Of a DNA stretch of 14,919 nt, positions 6,575-14,038 are shown one piece after another. Every line of letters starts with the position of its first letter. Positions within the stretch are counted from its first letter, which is position 1. The stretch covers positions 1 through 14,919 of the forward strand of contig DAOVSY010000026.1 in the NCBI GenBank assembly GCA_030633365.1, given 5' to 3'. Both the position numbers and the translations under genes were made by a program. This DNA is from Spirochaetaceae bacterium (lineage in GTDB: Bacteria > Spirochaetota > Spirochaetia > B11-G9). Under the pieces are notes generated by a model. The model saw only the letters and a list, made by a program, of their open reading frames with translations, was not told where the DNA came from and did not search any database.

Positions 6575-7521
6575 AAAAGAAGTTATTTACAGTTTTTTTT
6601 CTTTTAACAATTATTTTTTCATCTTTTCCTTTGAATATAAGAGGTGAAGTAAAAAAAATAATTGAAATTGAAACAGACAAAGCAGTAACAGAATTTACTT
6701 TATTTGATCTTACTGGAATAAGTATAAAAAATAGCCCTTTTATTGAAGGCCTTGAACTAAGTCTTACTATTCCAGATGAACTGGCTAAATATCGGGATAG
6801 TTTTATGTTGAACATTTATTATAAACTTGATTCAATTCCCAGTGAATCCAATAAGTCTTATAAAGGTACATTATTATTATCCCAAACTGTACCAGTTTCA
6901 AAAAAGATATTTATTTCTATTCCAATGATTATGACAAGTAACAATGATCTAATACCGGGTTCTTTGCTTACTAAACAAGTTAATAAGACTGAATTCCCGA
7001 TGATATTGTCTGTTAGCCCTGTAATGAAAGGAATACCCAGCACAGTCTTATCAAGCATTTTTAAACTGGAAATATTACCAGTTATAAGTACTAAAGGCAT
7101 ATTGGATCTAAACTTATCAGGTTCTGAAAATAAATATACAATTATACTTGATGGAAAAGAAATATTATATAAAAAAGAAATTATTCTGGAAGAAGGTATT
7201 CATCAAATTATTATTAATTCAGTAAATTTTAAAGAAATATCACAATCCTTTGTAATTTCAAGGGGAAATACAACTAAATTGGAAATTATAATGGAACAAC
7301 TGCTTCCAACAGTTATATTTGAAGCCCCGGAAGGATCTGAGATTATTCTTGATGGAGAGAAAATTGATTCATCGCCATCCAAAGCATTTGAAATTAAACC
7401 TGGTGATCATGTAGTACGTATGAAACTGGGAGACTACTCTCTAAGTAAAAAATTTACTGTAGACGCTGAAAAAAAATATAAAATATCCCTTTTCCTTGAT
7501 ATTTTAATACAGGAGAATTAA
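6571..7521 (+). CDS. secreted PEGA-domain protein
   Basis: 316 residues starting at GTG (6571), four bases inside the peptidase stop (GTGA) and with a strong AGGGAAG five bases upstream (6559-6565). A signal peptide is evident at about 1-26 (KKKLFTVFFLLTIIFSSFP). The C-terminal part (about 246-310) is a PEGA domain, with the stretch EAPEGSEIILDGEKID at 251-266 and a following KPGDHVVRM. A weaker PEGA-like unit precedes it at about 176-243 (IILDGKEILYKKE, EEGIHQIIINS). The N-terminal 26-170 region looks beta-rich and is not recognised. PEGA domains are common in surface and periplasmic proteins and are thought to bind partners or the wall. As the last gene before a terminator-like hairpin, it appears to close the mla-M23 operon. 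Confidence 0.85.
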   Translation: MKKKLFTVFFLLTIIFSSFPLNIRGEVKKIIEIETDKAVTEFTLFDLTGISIKNSPFIEGLELSLTIPDELAKYRDSFMLNIYYKLDSIPSESNKSYKGTLLLSQTVPVSKKIFISIPMIMTSNNDLIPGSLLTKQVNKTEFPMILSVSPVMKGIPSTVLSSIFKLEILPVISTKGILDLNLSGSENKYTIILDGKEILYKKEIILEEGIHQIIINSVNFKEISQSFVISRGNTTKLEIIMEQLLPTVIFEAPEGSEIILDGEKIDSSPSKAFEIKPGDHVVRMKLGDYSLSKKFTVDAEKKYKISLFLDILIQEN

Positions 7522-7546
7522 CTTATTCTATAGATATGTCGATAAT
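7518..7546 (+). promoter_or_regulatory. candidate promoter in front of the structured intergenic RNA
   Basis: TTAACT (7518-7523, four of six), a 17-base spacer and GATAAT (7541-7546, five of six). The predicted start near 7553 falls at the foot of the 7551-7605 inverted repeat. In AT-rich DNA such matches occur by chance, so the support is moderate. Confidence 0.3.
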
Positions 7547-7550
7547 ATAG

Positions 7551-7650
7551 TTGTCAGGCTGGTAATATAGTTCCCCTCCCAGTTTACTATATTACTGTCG
7601 GACAATTCTGATTAAGGCCGATTCCCTAAAAAGGATCGGCCTTCTTATTG
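7551..7650 (+). ncRNA. candidate small structured RNA in the PEGA-PBP gap
   Basis: TTGTC (7551-7555) pairs with GACAA (7601-7605), and inside it GTAATATAGT (7562-7571) pairs perfectly over ten bases with ACTATATTAC (7586-7595), enclosing a C-rich loop of 14 bases. About eight bases later comes the terminator hairpin at 7614-7643. With the candidate promoter just upstream this gives a plausible self-contained transcript of roughly 95 bases. The 12-base word G-TAATATAGTT also occurs as a direct repeat at 7541-7552 and 7561-7572 with a 20-base period, so a protein operator is an alternative reading. No known RNA family is recognised, and no reading frame is evident. Confidence 0.3.
7614..7643 (+). 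terminator. intrinsic terminator ending the mla-M23-PEGA operon
   Basis: AAGGCCGATTCC (7614-7625) pairs with GGATCGGCCTT (7633-7643), an 11-base-pair stem with one bulged T. It is followed by the modest T-rich tract CTTATT. On the opposite strand the same hairpin could also work. It lies 93 bases after the PEGA stop and ends five bases before the TTGACA of the next promoter. Confidence 0.75.
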
Positions 7651-7676
7651 ACATAACCTCTCTGAATAAATAATGT
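7648..7676 (+). promoter_or_regulatory. candidate promoter abutting the penicillin-binding protein start
   Basis: TTGACA (7648-7653, perfect) is followed after 17 bases by TAATGT (7671-7676), which keeps the three key -10 positions. A 15-base spacer to AATAAT (7669-7674, five of six) is an alternative. Either way transcription would begin around 7681-7683, within or at the first codons, and no Shine-Dalgarno exists upstream. Confidence 0.5.
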
Positions 7677-10190
7677 ATGCCTATGTTTCGAACTGGTAAA
7701 AGAAGAATCCTTGCAGTAGTTTTAATAGGTCTAACCTTTTTATCTTCCATTGTATTTGGACTGGGTATTGGTTTCTTTCTTTCTGGAAGCCATAATATAG
7801 ATGTAAGAGGTGATCTTAGCTCTTATACCCCTGCACTACCAACACAAATACTGGATAGAAATGGTGAGCTCATAACCGAGATCTTCTCGGATGAAAAAAG
7901 AGATATTGTTCCAATAGATGAACTCCCAAAAAATTTACTTTATGCCCTCATAAGCAGGGAGGACAGTTCTTTCTATACACATAAAGGGATTGATATTGTA
8001 AGGGTTGCAGGTGCAGCTTTCAATATTCTAACGGGAAGATATTTTTCAGGTGCCAGTACTCTTACAATGCAGGTTGCAGGATGGCATTATGCAGATAGAA
8101 AAGATATATCAGTTAAACGTAAATTAAAAGAAATTTGGTATGCTTTTCAATTTGAGAGGGATCTGTCAAAAAATGAAATTCTTGAGATTTACATGAACCA
8201 GATGTATTTTGGACATAATGCATATGGGGTTGAATCAGCTTCTCAATTTTATTTCGGCAGAAGTGCAAGAGATATCAGTATAGCTGAATCTGCTATTTTA
8301 GTTGTTCAACTTGCAAGCCCGGCTCTATATTCACCTATAAATCATCCAGAACGTGCACGATCCAGACAGGTAGATGTATTGAACCAAATGGTTAATCTGG
8401 GTTACGCCACTCAGGAAGAAGCAGATCTATCATTTCAAAAATATTGGGATAGCTATAATTATACCAGATCAAATATATCCAGTGCATATTTTGATAATGA
8501 CAGTAAGGCACCCTATTTTAGTGAATATGTTAGAATACAGCTAAATGATATGCTCTATGGAGCAGTTGATATAAATAAAGATGGTTATGTCGTTCATACA
8601 ACTCTTGATCTTGGATATCAGGCAATAGCTGATGAGATTATGAATAAAGCATATCATAGTATAAATGAGAGATATAAAACAAAATCTGACTCCAGACTGG
8701 AAATAGTAGATGAAACGTATGTTCCTATAGTAGATATGCTAAGTCTTATTTTTAATCTTGAAGATATTCAGGTAGCTGGATCTAAACAGAAAAAAGCTGC
8801 AAGAAACGATTTTTATAAAAATATCAGCCCTACATTGGAAATTATGTCTCTTATGTTTGGGATGAGTGATGTTAAAGAGTTAACTCAATATGCAGCTGCA
8901 AAAGATCAGTTATCAGCAAAAAAAACAACTGTTGAAGGTGCATTGGTATCAATTGATAATCATAGTGGGCATATTTTAAGTATGGTTGGTGGTAGTGATT
9001 TTGAAACTAAAAAATATAACAGAGCTATAGATGCAAAGGTGCAGCCAGGTTCAAGTTTTAAACCATTGTACTATTCAGCTGCAATCGGATCAGGAAGATT
9101 TACTACAGCCACAAGACTATATGACGGCCCTATAGTCTTCTTTGATGACATGGGTAATAAATACACTCCAACCAACTATCTGGGGGCCTGGGAAGGATCT
9201 GTATTATTACGTCATGCCCTTGCAACATCCATGAATGTCCCTTCTCTTCAGGTTTTGGATGGTTTAGGTTTTGAACCAGCTATTGAAAGAGCTTCGAGAT
9301 TATTAGGTAAAGAAGATCAATCTGAAGATAGAATATTATTTCCCCGAAGCTTTCCTCTGGGACTGGGAATAACATCTGTAGCTCCTATTGATATGGCAAG
9401 GGCATTTGCTACATTTCCAAATCAGGGAAATGCTGTCCTGCCAATTTCAATTACTTCTGTTTTAGATAGAAATGGAAATGTTGTTCTTGAACCTGAAAAA
9501 GAAAGGTTAAGAGAGCAGCAGGGGAACCGTGGAAAAGATAATGAGATAATGACTCCCCAAAATGCTTATATAATGGTATCAATGCTTCAAAGTACTGTAG
9601 AATATGGAACTCTACGCTGGCGTAGAATAAATATTGGCGGGTTTGACGGAATGCCAATGGCAGGTAAAACAGGAACTACTCAAAATTGGGGTGATGCCTG
9701 GACAGTGGGGTTTTCCCCATACTACACAACTGCTATCTGGTTTGGATTTGATACTCCCGGAAACTCTTTAGGAAGAGAACTTACAGGTGCTACAGCCGCT
9801 GGTCCATACTGGGCAGAATATATGAAAACAGTTCATACAGGTCTTGATAGAATAGAATTCCAGAAACCGGAAACGGGGCTTATTGAATTGAAGGTATGTG
9901 CAGTATCAGGTAAAATTCCTACAAGTGAATGTGATGATGGTCTGCTGGATGAAATATTTATTACAGGTACTGAACCTAAAAGTTTTTGTGATATACATAC
10001 TTTTAATAATCAAAGAGATGATGAACTTATAGATGGACTAAGGGATATTCTCCTTATTGAAGATTTTGGTGTCGATACTTTCGATCTTCAAGATCTTACA
10101 ACAGATTTATTTAATTTCGATACAAATGATATAGATTTCCTCCAGGATGATGTCAATTCTGATACAATAAGTAATCCTCTTTTGGATTAG
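7677..10190 (+). CDS. bifunctional class A penicillin-binding protein
   Basis: An 837-residue peptidoglycan synthase anchored by one N-terminal helix (about 11-35). The glycosyltransferase domain (GT51, about 55-240) shows LISREDSSFYTHKGID at 91-106 with catalytic Glu95, SGASTLTMQVA at 124-134 and the SKNEILEIYMNQMYFG motif at 164-179. The transpeptidase domain (about 415-725) has all three motifs: SSFK at 459-462 (nucleophile Ser459), SMN at 518-520 and KTGTT at 664-668. The region between them (about 325-415) is a linker or insert. The C-terminal 60 residues are acidic and low in complexity. The protein polymerises and cross-links glycan strands outside the inner membrane. The start could be ATG at 7677 or 7683; the promoter position makes 7683 the predicted transcript start. 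The ParB-like gene follows after eight bases. Confidence 0.95.
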   Translation: MPMFRTGKRRILAVVLIGLTFLSSIVFGLGIGFFLSGSHNIDVRGDLSSYTPALPTQILDRNGELITEIFSDEKRDIVPIDELPKNLLYALISREDSSFYTHKGIDIVRVAGAAFNILTGRYFSGASTLTMQVAGWHYADRKDISVKRKLKEIWYAFQFERDLSKNEILEIYMNQMYFGHNAYGVESASQFYFGRSARDISIAESAILVVQLASPALYSPINHPERARSRQVDVLNQMVNLGYATQEEADLSFQKYWDSYNYTRSNISSAYFDNDSKAPYFSEYVRIQLNDMLYGAVDINKDGYVVHTTLDLGYQAIADEIMNKAYHSINERYKTKSDSRLEIVDETYVPIVDMLSLIFNLEDIQVAGSKQKKAARNDFYKNISPTLEIMSLMFGMSDVKELTQYAAAKDQLSAKKTTVEGALVSIDNHSGHILSMVGGSDFETKKYNRAIDAKVQPGSSFKPLYYSAAIGSGRFTTATRLYDGPIVFFDDMGNKYTPTNYLGAWEGSVLLRHALATSMNVPSLQVLDGLGFEPAIERASRLLGKEDQSEDRILFPRSFPLGLGITSVAPIDMARAFATFPNQGNAVLPISITSVLDRNGNVVLEPEKERLREQQGNRGKDNEIMTPQNAYIMVSMLQSTVEYGTLRWRRINIGGFDGMPMAGKTGTTQNWGDAWTVGFSPYYTTAIWFGFDTPGNSLGRELTGATAAGPYWAEYMKTVHTGLDRIEFQKPETGLIELKVCAVSGKIPTSECDDGLLDEIFITGTEPKSFCDIHTFNNQRDDELIDGLRDILLIEDFGVDTFDLQDLTTDLFNFDTNDIDFLQDDVNSDTISNPLLD

Positions 10191-10198
10191 GGAAGAAT

Positions 10199-10594
10199 AT
10201 GCTTGTTAGAGTAAGTGAAATTCAAGTAAAAAAACGTATTCGAAAAGAATCCGGTAATATAAATGAGCTTTCAGAAAGTATGAATATTCATGGACTCATG
10301 AATCCTATTGTAATAACCAGAGAATATCAACTTATTGCTGGATTCAGGCGTCTTGAATCGGCAAAAAAGTTAGGCTGGGAAAATATAGAAGCTAATATTA
10401 TCGATGCTCCGACAAAGATCAAAAAACTTGAAATGGAAATAGAAGAAAATATACATAGAAAAGATTTTACTCCAGATGAAATTGTAGATGCCTATACAAA
10501 ACTTGAAAAATTGAAAAACCCCGGTTTAATAAAAAAAATATTTCTTTGTATAAGAAATTTCTTTAAAAAATTATTTCATCTAAAGACGCGATAA
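10199..10594 (+). CDS. ParB N-terminal-domain protein without DNA-binding domain
   Basis: 131 residues. Residues 2-70 match the ParB/sulfiredoxin-like N-terminal domain: VRVSEIQVKKRIRK, HGLMNPIVIT (31-40) and LIAGFRRLESAKKLGW (45-60) with the GxRR motif (Gly48, Arg50, Arg51). EENIHRKDFTPDEIVDAY (82-99) carries the ENxxR motif, the second nucleotide-binding motif of ParB CTPases. The HTH parS-binding domain and the dimerisation domain of a chromosomal ParB (around 280-300 residues) are absent. Instead the protein ends in a basic, aromatic segment, KKIFLCIRNFFKKLFHLK (112-129), that could lie on a membrane as an amphipathic helix. It follows the penicillin-binding protein by eight bases with AGGGAAG before its ATG, so the two are probably cotranscribed. 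The stop codon lies within a REP-like hairpin, so the C-terminal end may be recent. Confidence 0.82.
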   Translation: MLVRVSEIQVKKRIRKESGNINELSESMNIHGLMNPIVITREYQLIAGFRRLESAKKLGWENIEANIIDAPTKIKKLEMEIEENIHRKDFTPDEIVDAYTKLEKLKNPGLIKKIFLCIRNFFKKLFHLKTR

Positions 10595-10606
10595 ATCGCG
10601 CCTCTA
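10581..10606. repeat. REP-like hairpin, copy A, at the convergent gene ends
   Basis: TAAAGACGCG (10581-10590) pairs with CGCGCCTCTA (10597-10606) around an ATAAAT loop, with two internal mismatches. It shares its AGACGC core and TCTAC-type right foot with the hairpin at 13920-13947. It contains the stop codon of the ParB-like gene (10592-10594) and lies 23 bases beyond the P83/100 stop, so it could also act as a terminator for either strand, although no long T tract follows. Confidence 0.6.
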
Positions 10607-10628
10607 CAACGATGATTCCCATTTTTCA

Positions 10629-12113
10629 TTATTCATTAATCTTCAATGTATCTGGGTCTAACGGAACAACTCTGCCGTCATTTAACTGAACATACAGGAT
10701 TCCGTTATTTAACTGTAATGGTGTATATGACAATACTTCCAGGTCAGATCTTACTTGTAAAACTAATTCACTGTTAAATCGGCCAACATACCATTTATCA
10801 TCTTCTCTAACTACAGCAAATATTATATTACCATCTAAAAGTATATCTGTATCACTAAAAACATCATAATTACCCTGTATTTTTACTTCAAGAGTTTGTG
10901 GGTCCAGAAACATCAACCTGACGGCCTGAGGAGCACGATCAATTCCGGAAACTATAAGCATACTATTCCCCAGCAGATAATATCGTCGCCCTCTTACTGT
11001 ATTAATTGATGAACGCTTATCAATTTCTCCTGTGTTTTTATCTATTAGAGCTAAACGACCCATTAAGTCTGAATCGTTTCCATCTATTAATAGAAAAGGA
11101 ACTGTTTCAACTAATTCTGCGTCTGTTCCATCAGATGCAGTTTTCTCTTCTTCAATTAGCTTTTTCTCATCTTCAGCTATTAGTTCACGTTCTTTCTGAA
11201 CGGCTGCCTGTCTATCCTCTTGTTTTTCTTCACGTTCTTTTAACTCTTCCTCTTTTTCTTCTATAGAACTCTCTTTTTCATCAATATCTATTTCACGATC
11301 TTTTAATTCAGTATCAGTAAGGGTTTCAGATTCTTTTTCCAGTTTTTCTTTATCTAAATCCAGTTCTTCTGAATCCTCTTTAAGGTCCTCTTTCTGCTCC
11401 TCTATTTTATCTTGTTCCTCTTCAATTTCACGTTCTTTCAGTTCAACTATATCTTTTCTTGGTTCTATCCCTTTATCATCCTGGGTCCGTAAATCCTCTA
11501 TTACATCTTCGTTACTAATAATGTCAGTATCTATCTTAAATTCACCAGACGCTGATAATGGTATTACAATTTGCGTATTACCCGGCCATTCAAGATATCT
11601 TGTCGAAATACCGGCACTATCAGGATTTAGACTATCTGTAACAATATTATTATATGAACTTAGGAAATACTGAAAATCACCTCTGTATACGGCATTATAA
11701 TATGTTGCAAATTCTGCAATAATATCGGCATCTTCTCTGGGATACGAATATGCCTGTTCCAGATAACCTGATAATATTCTGCGAACATTATCTATATGAT
11801 CTACCACAGCATCCTTTTCAATAATTAATATATCCCCGTTAAGTAGTCCCTGCCCATTTGTATCAACAAGATGAACTATACTGTATCGTCCATTATAACT
11901 GCGTATAGAACCTCCAGCATCTGAAGTTTTACCAAGATAAATACCTATTCCCCGTATTTCATCTGCAGTTTCAAATTTCAAGTGAGGACCTTCATAATTA
12001 AAAAACTCAACAGATTCCTTTTTTACTTTAAAAAGTTCCTCTTTAACTACTGTCTGTGCAAATAGAGAGACAGACATAATTATCAAAACTATTAAAACAG
12101 ATATCTTTTTCAT
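10629..12113 (-). CDS. P83/100-family secreted protein
   Basis: 494 residues with a signal peptide (1-20, KKISVLIVLIIMSVSLFAQ). The N-terminal domain (about 22-200) begins VKEELFKVKKESVEFFNYEG and has EIRGIGIYLGK at 52-62, resembling the spirochaete P83/100 antigens known from Borrelia. Residues about 218-326 are a highly charged Glu/Lys stretch with heptad character (repeated EREIEEEQDKIEEQ-like units), a long coiled coil. The C-terminal region (about 335-494) is beta-rich with PQQ/propeller-like strands (LALIDKNTGEI, LMFLDPQTLEV, VVPLDPDTLKI). Borrelia P83/100 is longer, about 660-700 residues. The protein is probably periplasmic or outer-membrane-associated; its biochemical role is unknown. 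AAGGAAGGAAAG directly before the ATG supplies the ribosome site. It follows the PQQ-propeller gene by 62 bases on the same strand. Confidence 0.85.
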   Translation of the reverse strand: MKKISVLIVLIIMSVSLFAQTVVKEELFKVKKESVEFFNYEGPHLKFETADEIRGIGIYLGKTSDAGGSIRSYNGRYSIVHLVDTNGQGLLNGDILIIEKDAVVDHIDNVRRILSGYLEQAYSYPREDADIIAEFATYYNAVYRGDFQYFLSSYNNIVTDSLNPDSAGISTRYLEWPGNTQIVIPLSASGEFKIDTDIISNEDVIEDLRTQDDKGIEPRKDIVELKEREIEEEQDKIEEQKEDLKEDSEELDLDKEKLEKESETLTDTELKDREIDIDEKESSIEEKEEELKEREEKQEDRQAAVQKERELIAEDEKKLIEEEKTASDGTDAELVETVPFLLIDGNDSDLMGRLALIDKNTGEIDKRSSINTVRGRRYYLLGNSMLIVSGIDRAPQAVRLMFLDPQTLEVKIQGNYDVFSDTDILLDGNIIFAVVREDDKWYVGRFNSELVLQVRSDLEVLSYTPLQLNNGILYVQLNDGRVVPLDPDTLKINE

Positions 12114-12126
12114 CTTTCCTTCCTTA

Positions 12127-12152
12127 GGCGACCAGGCTTAATTGAAATTATA
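12127..12152 (-). promoter_or_regulatory. candidate -10 box and CTGGTCGCC leader motif of the P83/100 gene
   Basis: On the minus strand a perfect TATAAT (12152-12147) places the transcript start near 12140; no good -35 is seen. Immediately after it lies GCCTGGTCGCC (12137-12127), which matches GGCTGGTCGCC of the mlaE leader (1608-1618) at ten of eleven positions. The motif ends 13 bases before the ATG. Confidence 0.4.
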
Positions 12153-12175
12153 GAACTCTTTTAACAATAAAACAG

Positions 12176-13876
12176 CTACTTTTTTATTGAATTTATTGTA
12201 TCCAAAGCCAGTTCTTTAGTAGCCCTGGTACTGGAAGTCAAAAAAATGTTAGTAATTACAGCCAGTAATTCTCTACTGGTAGTACCATTATAGCTATCTA
12301 TCTTACCAACTGTTAGAAGAATTTGACTAAGATACCGTATATTTGTGTGTTTTTGATTATTATAATAAATTGATATACCATTTGAAATATTTCCATCTTT
12401 ATCACTCTGCAAATTACCAAGTGCTCTAATAATTGAGTTTTTAACGTAATCATCCCATTCAAAACTTAACATTCCTACAAGAAACTCTATGGTTTTAAAA
12501 CTCCCTATAATACCAAGAATATCTACAGCTCTGCTTCGTACAACAGGAAAGTTGTTTATAAGAAGACCTTCTTCATAAAGAGGTCTTGTAATACAATCTG
12601 AAGCCAGAAATTCAAGGATTTCTATTAGATAAGTCTTTCCCTTATCATAATCCCTATTGTAAAGTCTTAGCTCTATCTCATCCAAAAGTTCATTAAGGTA
12701 CTTTTCATCTAAGAGTTTAGAAAGTTCCATTAAATATATATAATCTGAGGATCTGAGTCTTTCATTTATATTTTGATCAATTTTATTTGTTACAAGAAAT
12801 CCTCTGTTTTCTATTCCACCCCTATAACCAGGCCATAAATACTTTAAGTAATTATCACTTACTATATTACTTAACCCATACTTGTAGAGCAGCCAATCCT
12901 TACTGCCAACAATAATATTACCATCTGAAGCGCCCAGGAACCTCCTGACAGAAACACCTCCTTTGATTGTGCTTAATGTTAATCCATCAAAATCCAACCA
13001 GGATACAGTACCTTCAGAACCAAGACTAACTATTATATTGGAATAAGCACTTAAGTCTATTTGAGATCTTCCTTTTGATTTATTCCATATAATACTACCA
13101 TCTGAATTCAGCATTATTATATTATTTCCTGAAGTGCATACAACTCTATCTTCTGTTAGTACAATAATAGATCTAACAGGACCATTAAGGGACTGGTTCC
13201 AAATTCTTGTACCTTTAAAATCTATAGAAACAATAGTGGAATTATCTGTTCCTGCATATAAATTGTCCAAAGATAATACCAATGATTCAACATTTCCGGA
13301 GAGCAAAAATGTCCATTGTCTACTCCCGTTTATACTGTATGAATATATACGTTCATTATTTAGGGCAATATATATTTCAGCACCCAAGACAGGCCCTAGA
13401 ACAGGTAGAGCAGGAAGCCTGACCTCCCAACGAATAAAACCTGTATGACTGATAGAGTACAACCAGCCTTCATTTGTAACAATAAATAAGGAACCATCAG
13501 GGCTAATTGCAGGATTACCTACAATAGATCCTTTAAGTTTGGCTTTCCACAGACTTTCACCCATAGGATTTACAGCTATTAAGAAACCTCTTTTACTGCC
13601 AGCATATAAGGTTCCGTCAAAAGCTATGGAAAGAGTCTCAGTAATTCTGTCTTCAAGATTATTTCTCCATAGTAAAGAACCGTCACTGTTTAATGCATAT
13701 AAGTAACGGTCTTCAGAACAGAAGTAGATGGTTCCATCTGCTCCTTCTACAGGCGGAGTAATTATTCTACCTCCAGTAGTATATCTCCAAATAATTTCAG
13801 AAGTTTCAGAAGGATAAATCCATAGAGGAAGAAGAAATGATATGAAAAAAATACAGAGTGTTTTTTTTAGGTTCAT
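12176..13876 (-). CDS. secreted PQQ-type beta-propeller protein with C-terminal helical repeats
   Basis: 566 residues if started at the ATG at 13876. An ATG seven codons earlier (13897) is in frame, but from 13876 the protein begins MNLKKTLCIFFISFLLPLWI, a clean signal peptide, so I prefer the later start; neither has a Shine-Dalgarno. Counting from 13897, residues about 35-342 hold seven or eight PQQ-like propeller repeats with the recurring pattern DGTIYFCSEDRYLYALNSDG followed by a Trp (LLWRNN, SLWKAK, IRWEVR, RQWTF, RIWNQ, IIWNK). The C-terminal 380-573 region is helical and HEAT-like (VVRSRAVDILGIIGSFKTIE; VKNSIIRALGNL). It resembles BamB-type propellers in fold but is not BamB by architecture. 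Probably a periplasmic scaffold. It precedes P83/100, whose C-terminus also looks propeller-like. Confidence 0.85.
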   Translation of the reverse strand: MNLKKTLCIFFISFLLPLWIYPSETSEIIWRYTTGGRIITPPVEGADGTIYFCSEDRYLYALNSDGSLLWRNNLEDRITETLSIAFDGTLYAGSKRGFLIAVNPMGESLWKAKLKGSIVGNPAISPDGSLFIVTNEGWLYSISHTGFIRWEVRLPALPVLGPVLGAEIYIALNNERIYSYSINGSRQWTFLLSGNVESLVLSLDNLYAGTDNSTIVSIDFKGTRIWNQSLNGPVRSIIVLTEDRVVCTSGNNIIMLNSDGSIIWNKSKGRSQIDLSAYSNIIVSLGSEGTVSWLDFDGLTLSTIKGGVSVRRFLGASDGNIIVGSKDWLLYKYGLSNIVSDNYLKYLWPGYRGGIENRGFLVTNKIDQNINERLRSSDYIYLMELSKLLDEKYLNELLDEIELRLYNRDYDKGKTYLIEILEFLASDCITRPLYEEGLLINNFPVVRSRAVDILGIIGSFKTIEFLVGMLSFEWDDYVKNSIIRALGNLQSDKDGNISNGISIYYNNQKHTNIRYLSQILLTVGKIDSYNGTTSRELLAVITNIFLTSSTRATKELALDTINSIKK

Positions 13877-13919
13877 TGATGCATAGTAGATTATCATATG
13901 TGTTTTAATAATAACAGAT

Positions 13920-13947
13920 GTAGAGACGCCCTATATGGCGTCTGTAC
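13920..13947. repeat. REP-like hairpin, copy B
   Basis: GTAGAGACGCC (13920-13930) and GGCGTCTGTAC (13937-13947) pair over eleven positions with one mismatch around a CTATAT loop. It lies in the 162-base gap between the ABC-F stop and the preferred start of the propeller gene. It shares the AGACGC stem with copy A at 10581-10606. It may serve as a terminator for the ABC-F gene, though only a weak T-rich stretch follows on the minus strand. I see nothing else convincing in this gap. Confidence 0.65.
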
Positions 13948-14038
13948 GAAGAATCTATGGTAATGTCTGACAGAACCCTTAAAGCCTTGCCTCTTTACAT
14001 TAAGCAATGTTCCAGGGGAAATATATCTTCAGCATAAG

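Noticed and set aside
6593..6600. Eight-base T run in the PEGA signal-peptide region, with similar runs at 4478-4485 and 13861-13868, as phase-variation tracts
   Set aside because: Runs of this length are expected in AT-rich coding DNA, and the frames are intact. Without population data there is no sign of length variation.
8046..8079. TMQ instead of TQQ in the glycosyltransferase motif of the penicillin-binding protein
   Set aside because: STLTMQ is found in the PBP1C-type branch, and the catalytic glutamate and other motifs are present, so activity is expected.
11150..11450. Low-complexity repeat DNA in the P83/100 gene as a microsatellite or CRISPR-like array
   Set aside because: The pattern comes from Glu/Lys codons of a coiled coil; units are irregular and there are no spacers.
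13895..13897. ATG at 13897 as the start of the propeller gene
   Set aside because: It would place MIIYYAS before an otherwise typical signal peptide, and it has no Shine-Dalgarno. The ATG at 13876 gives the expected basic then hydrophobic N-terminus.
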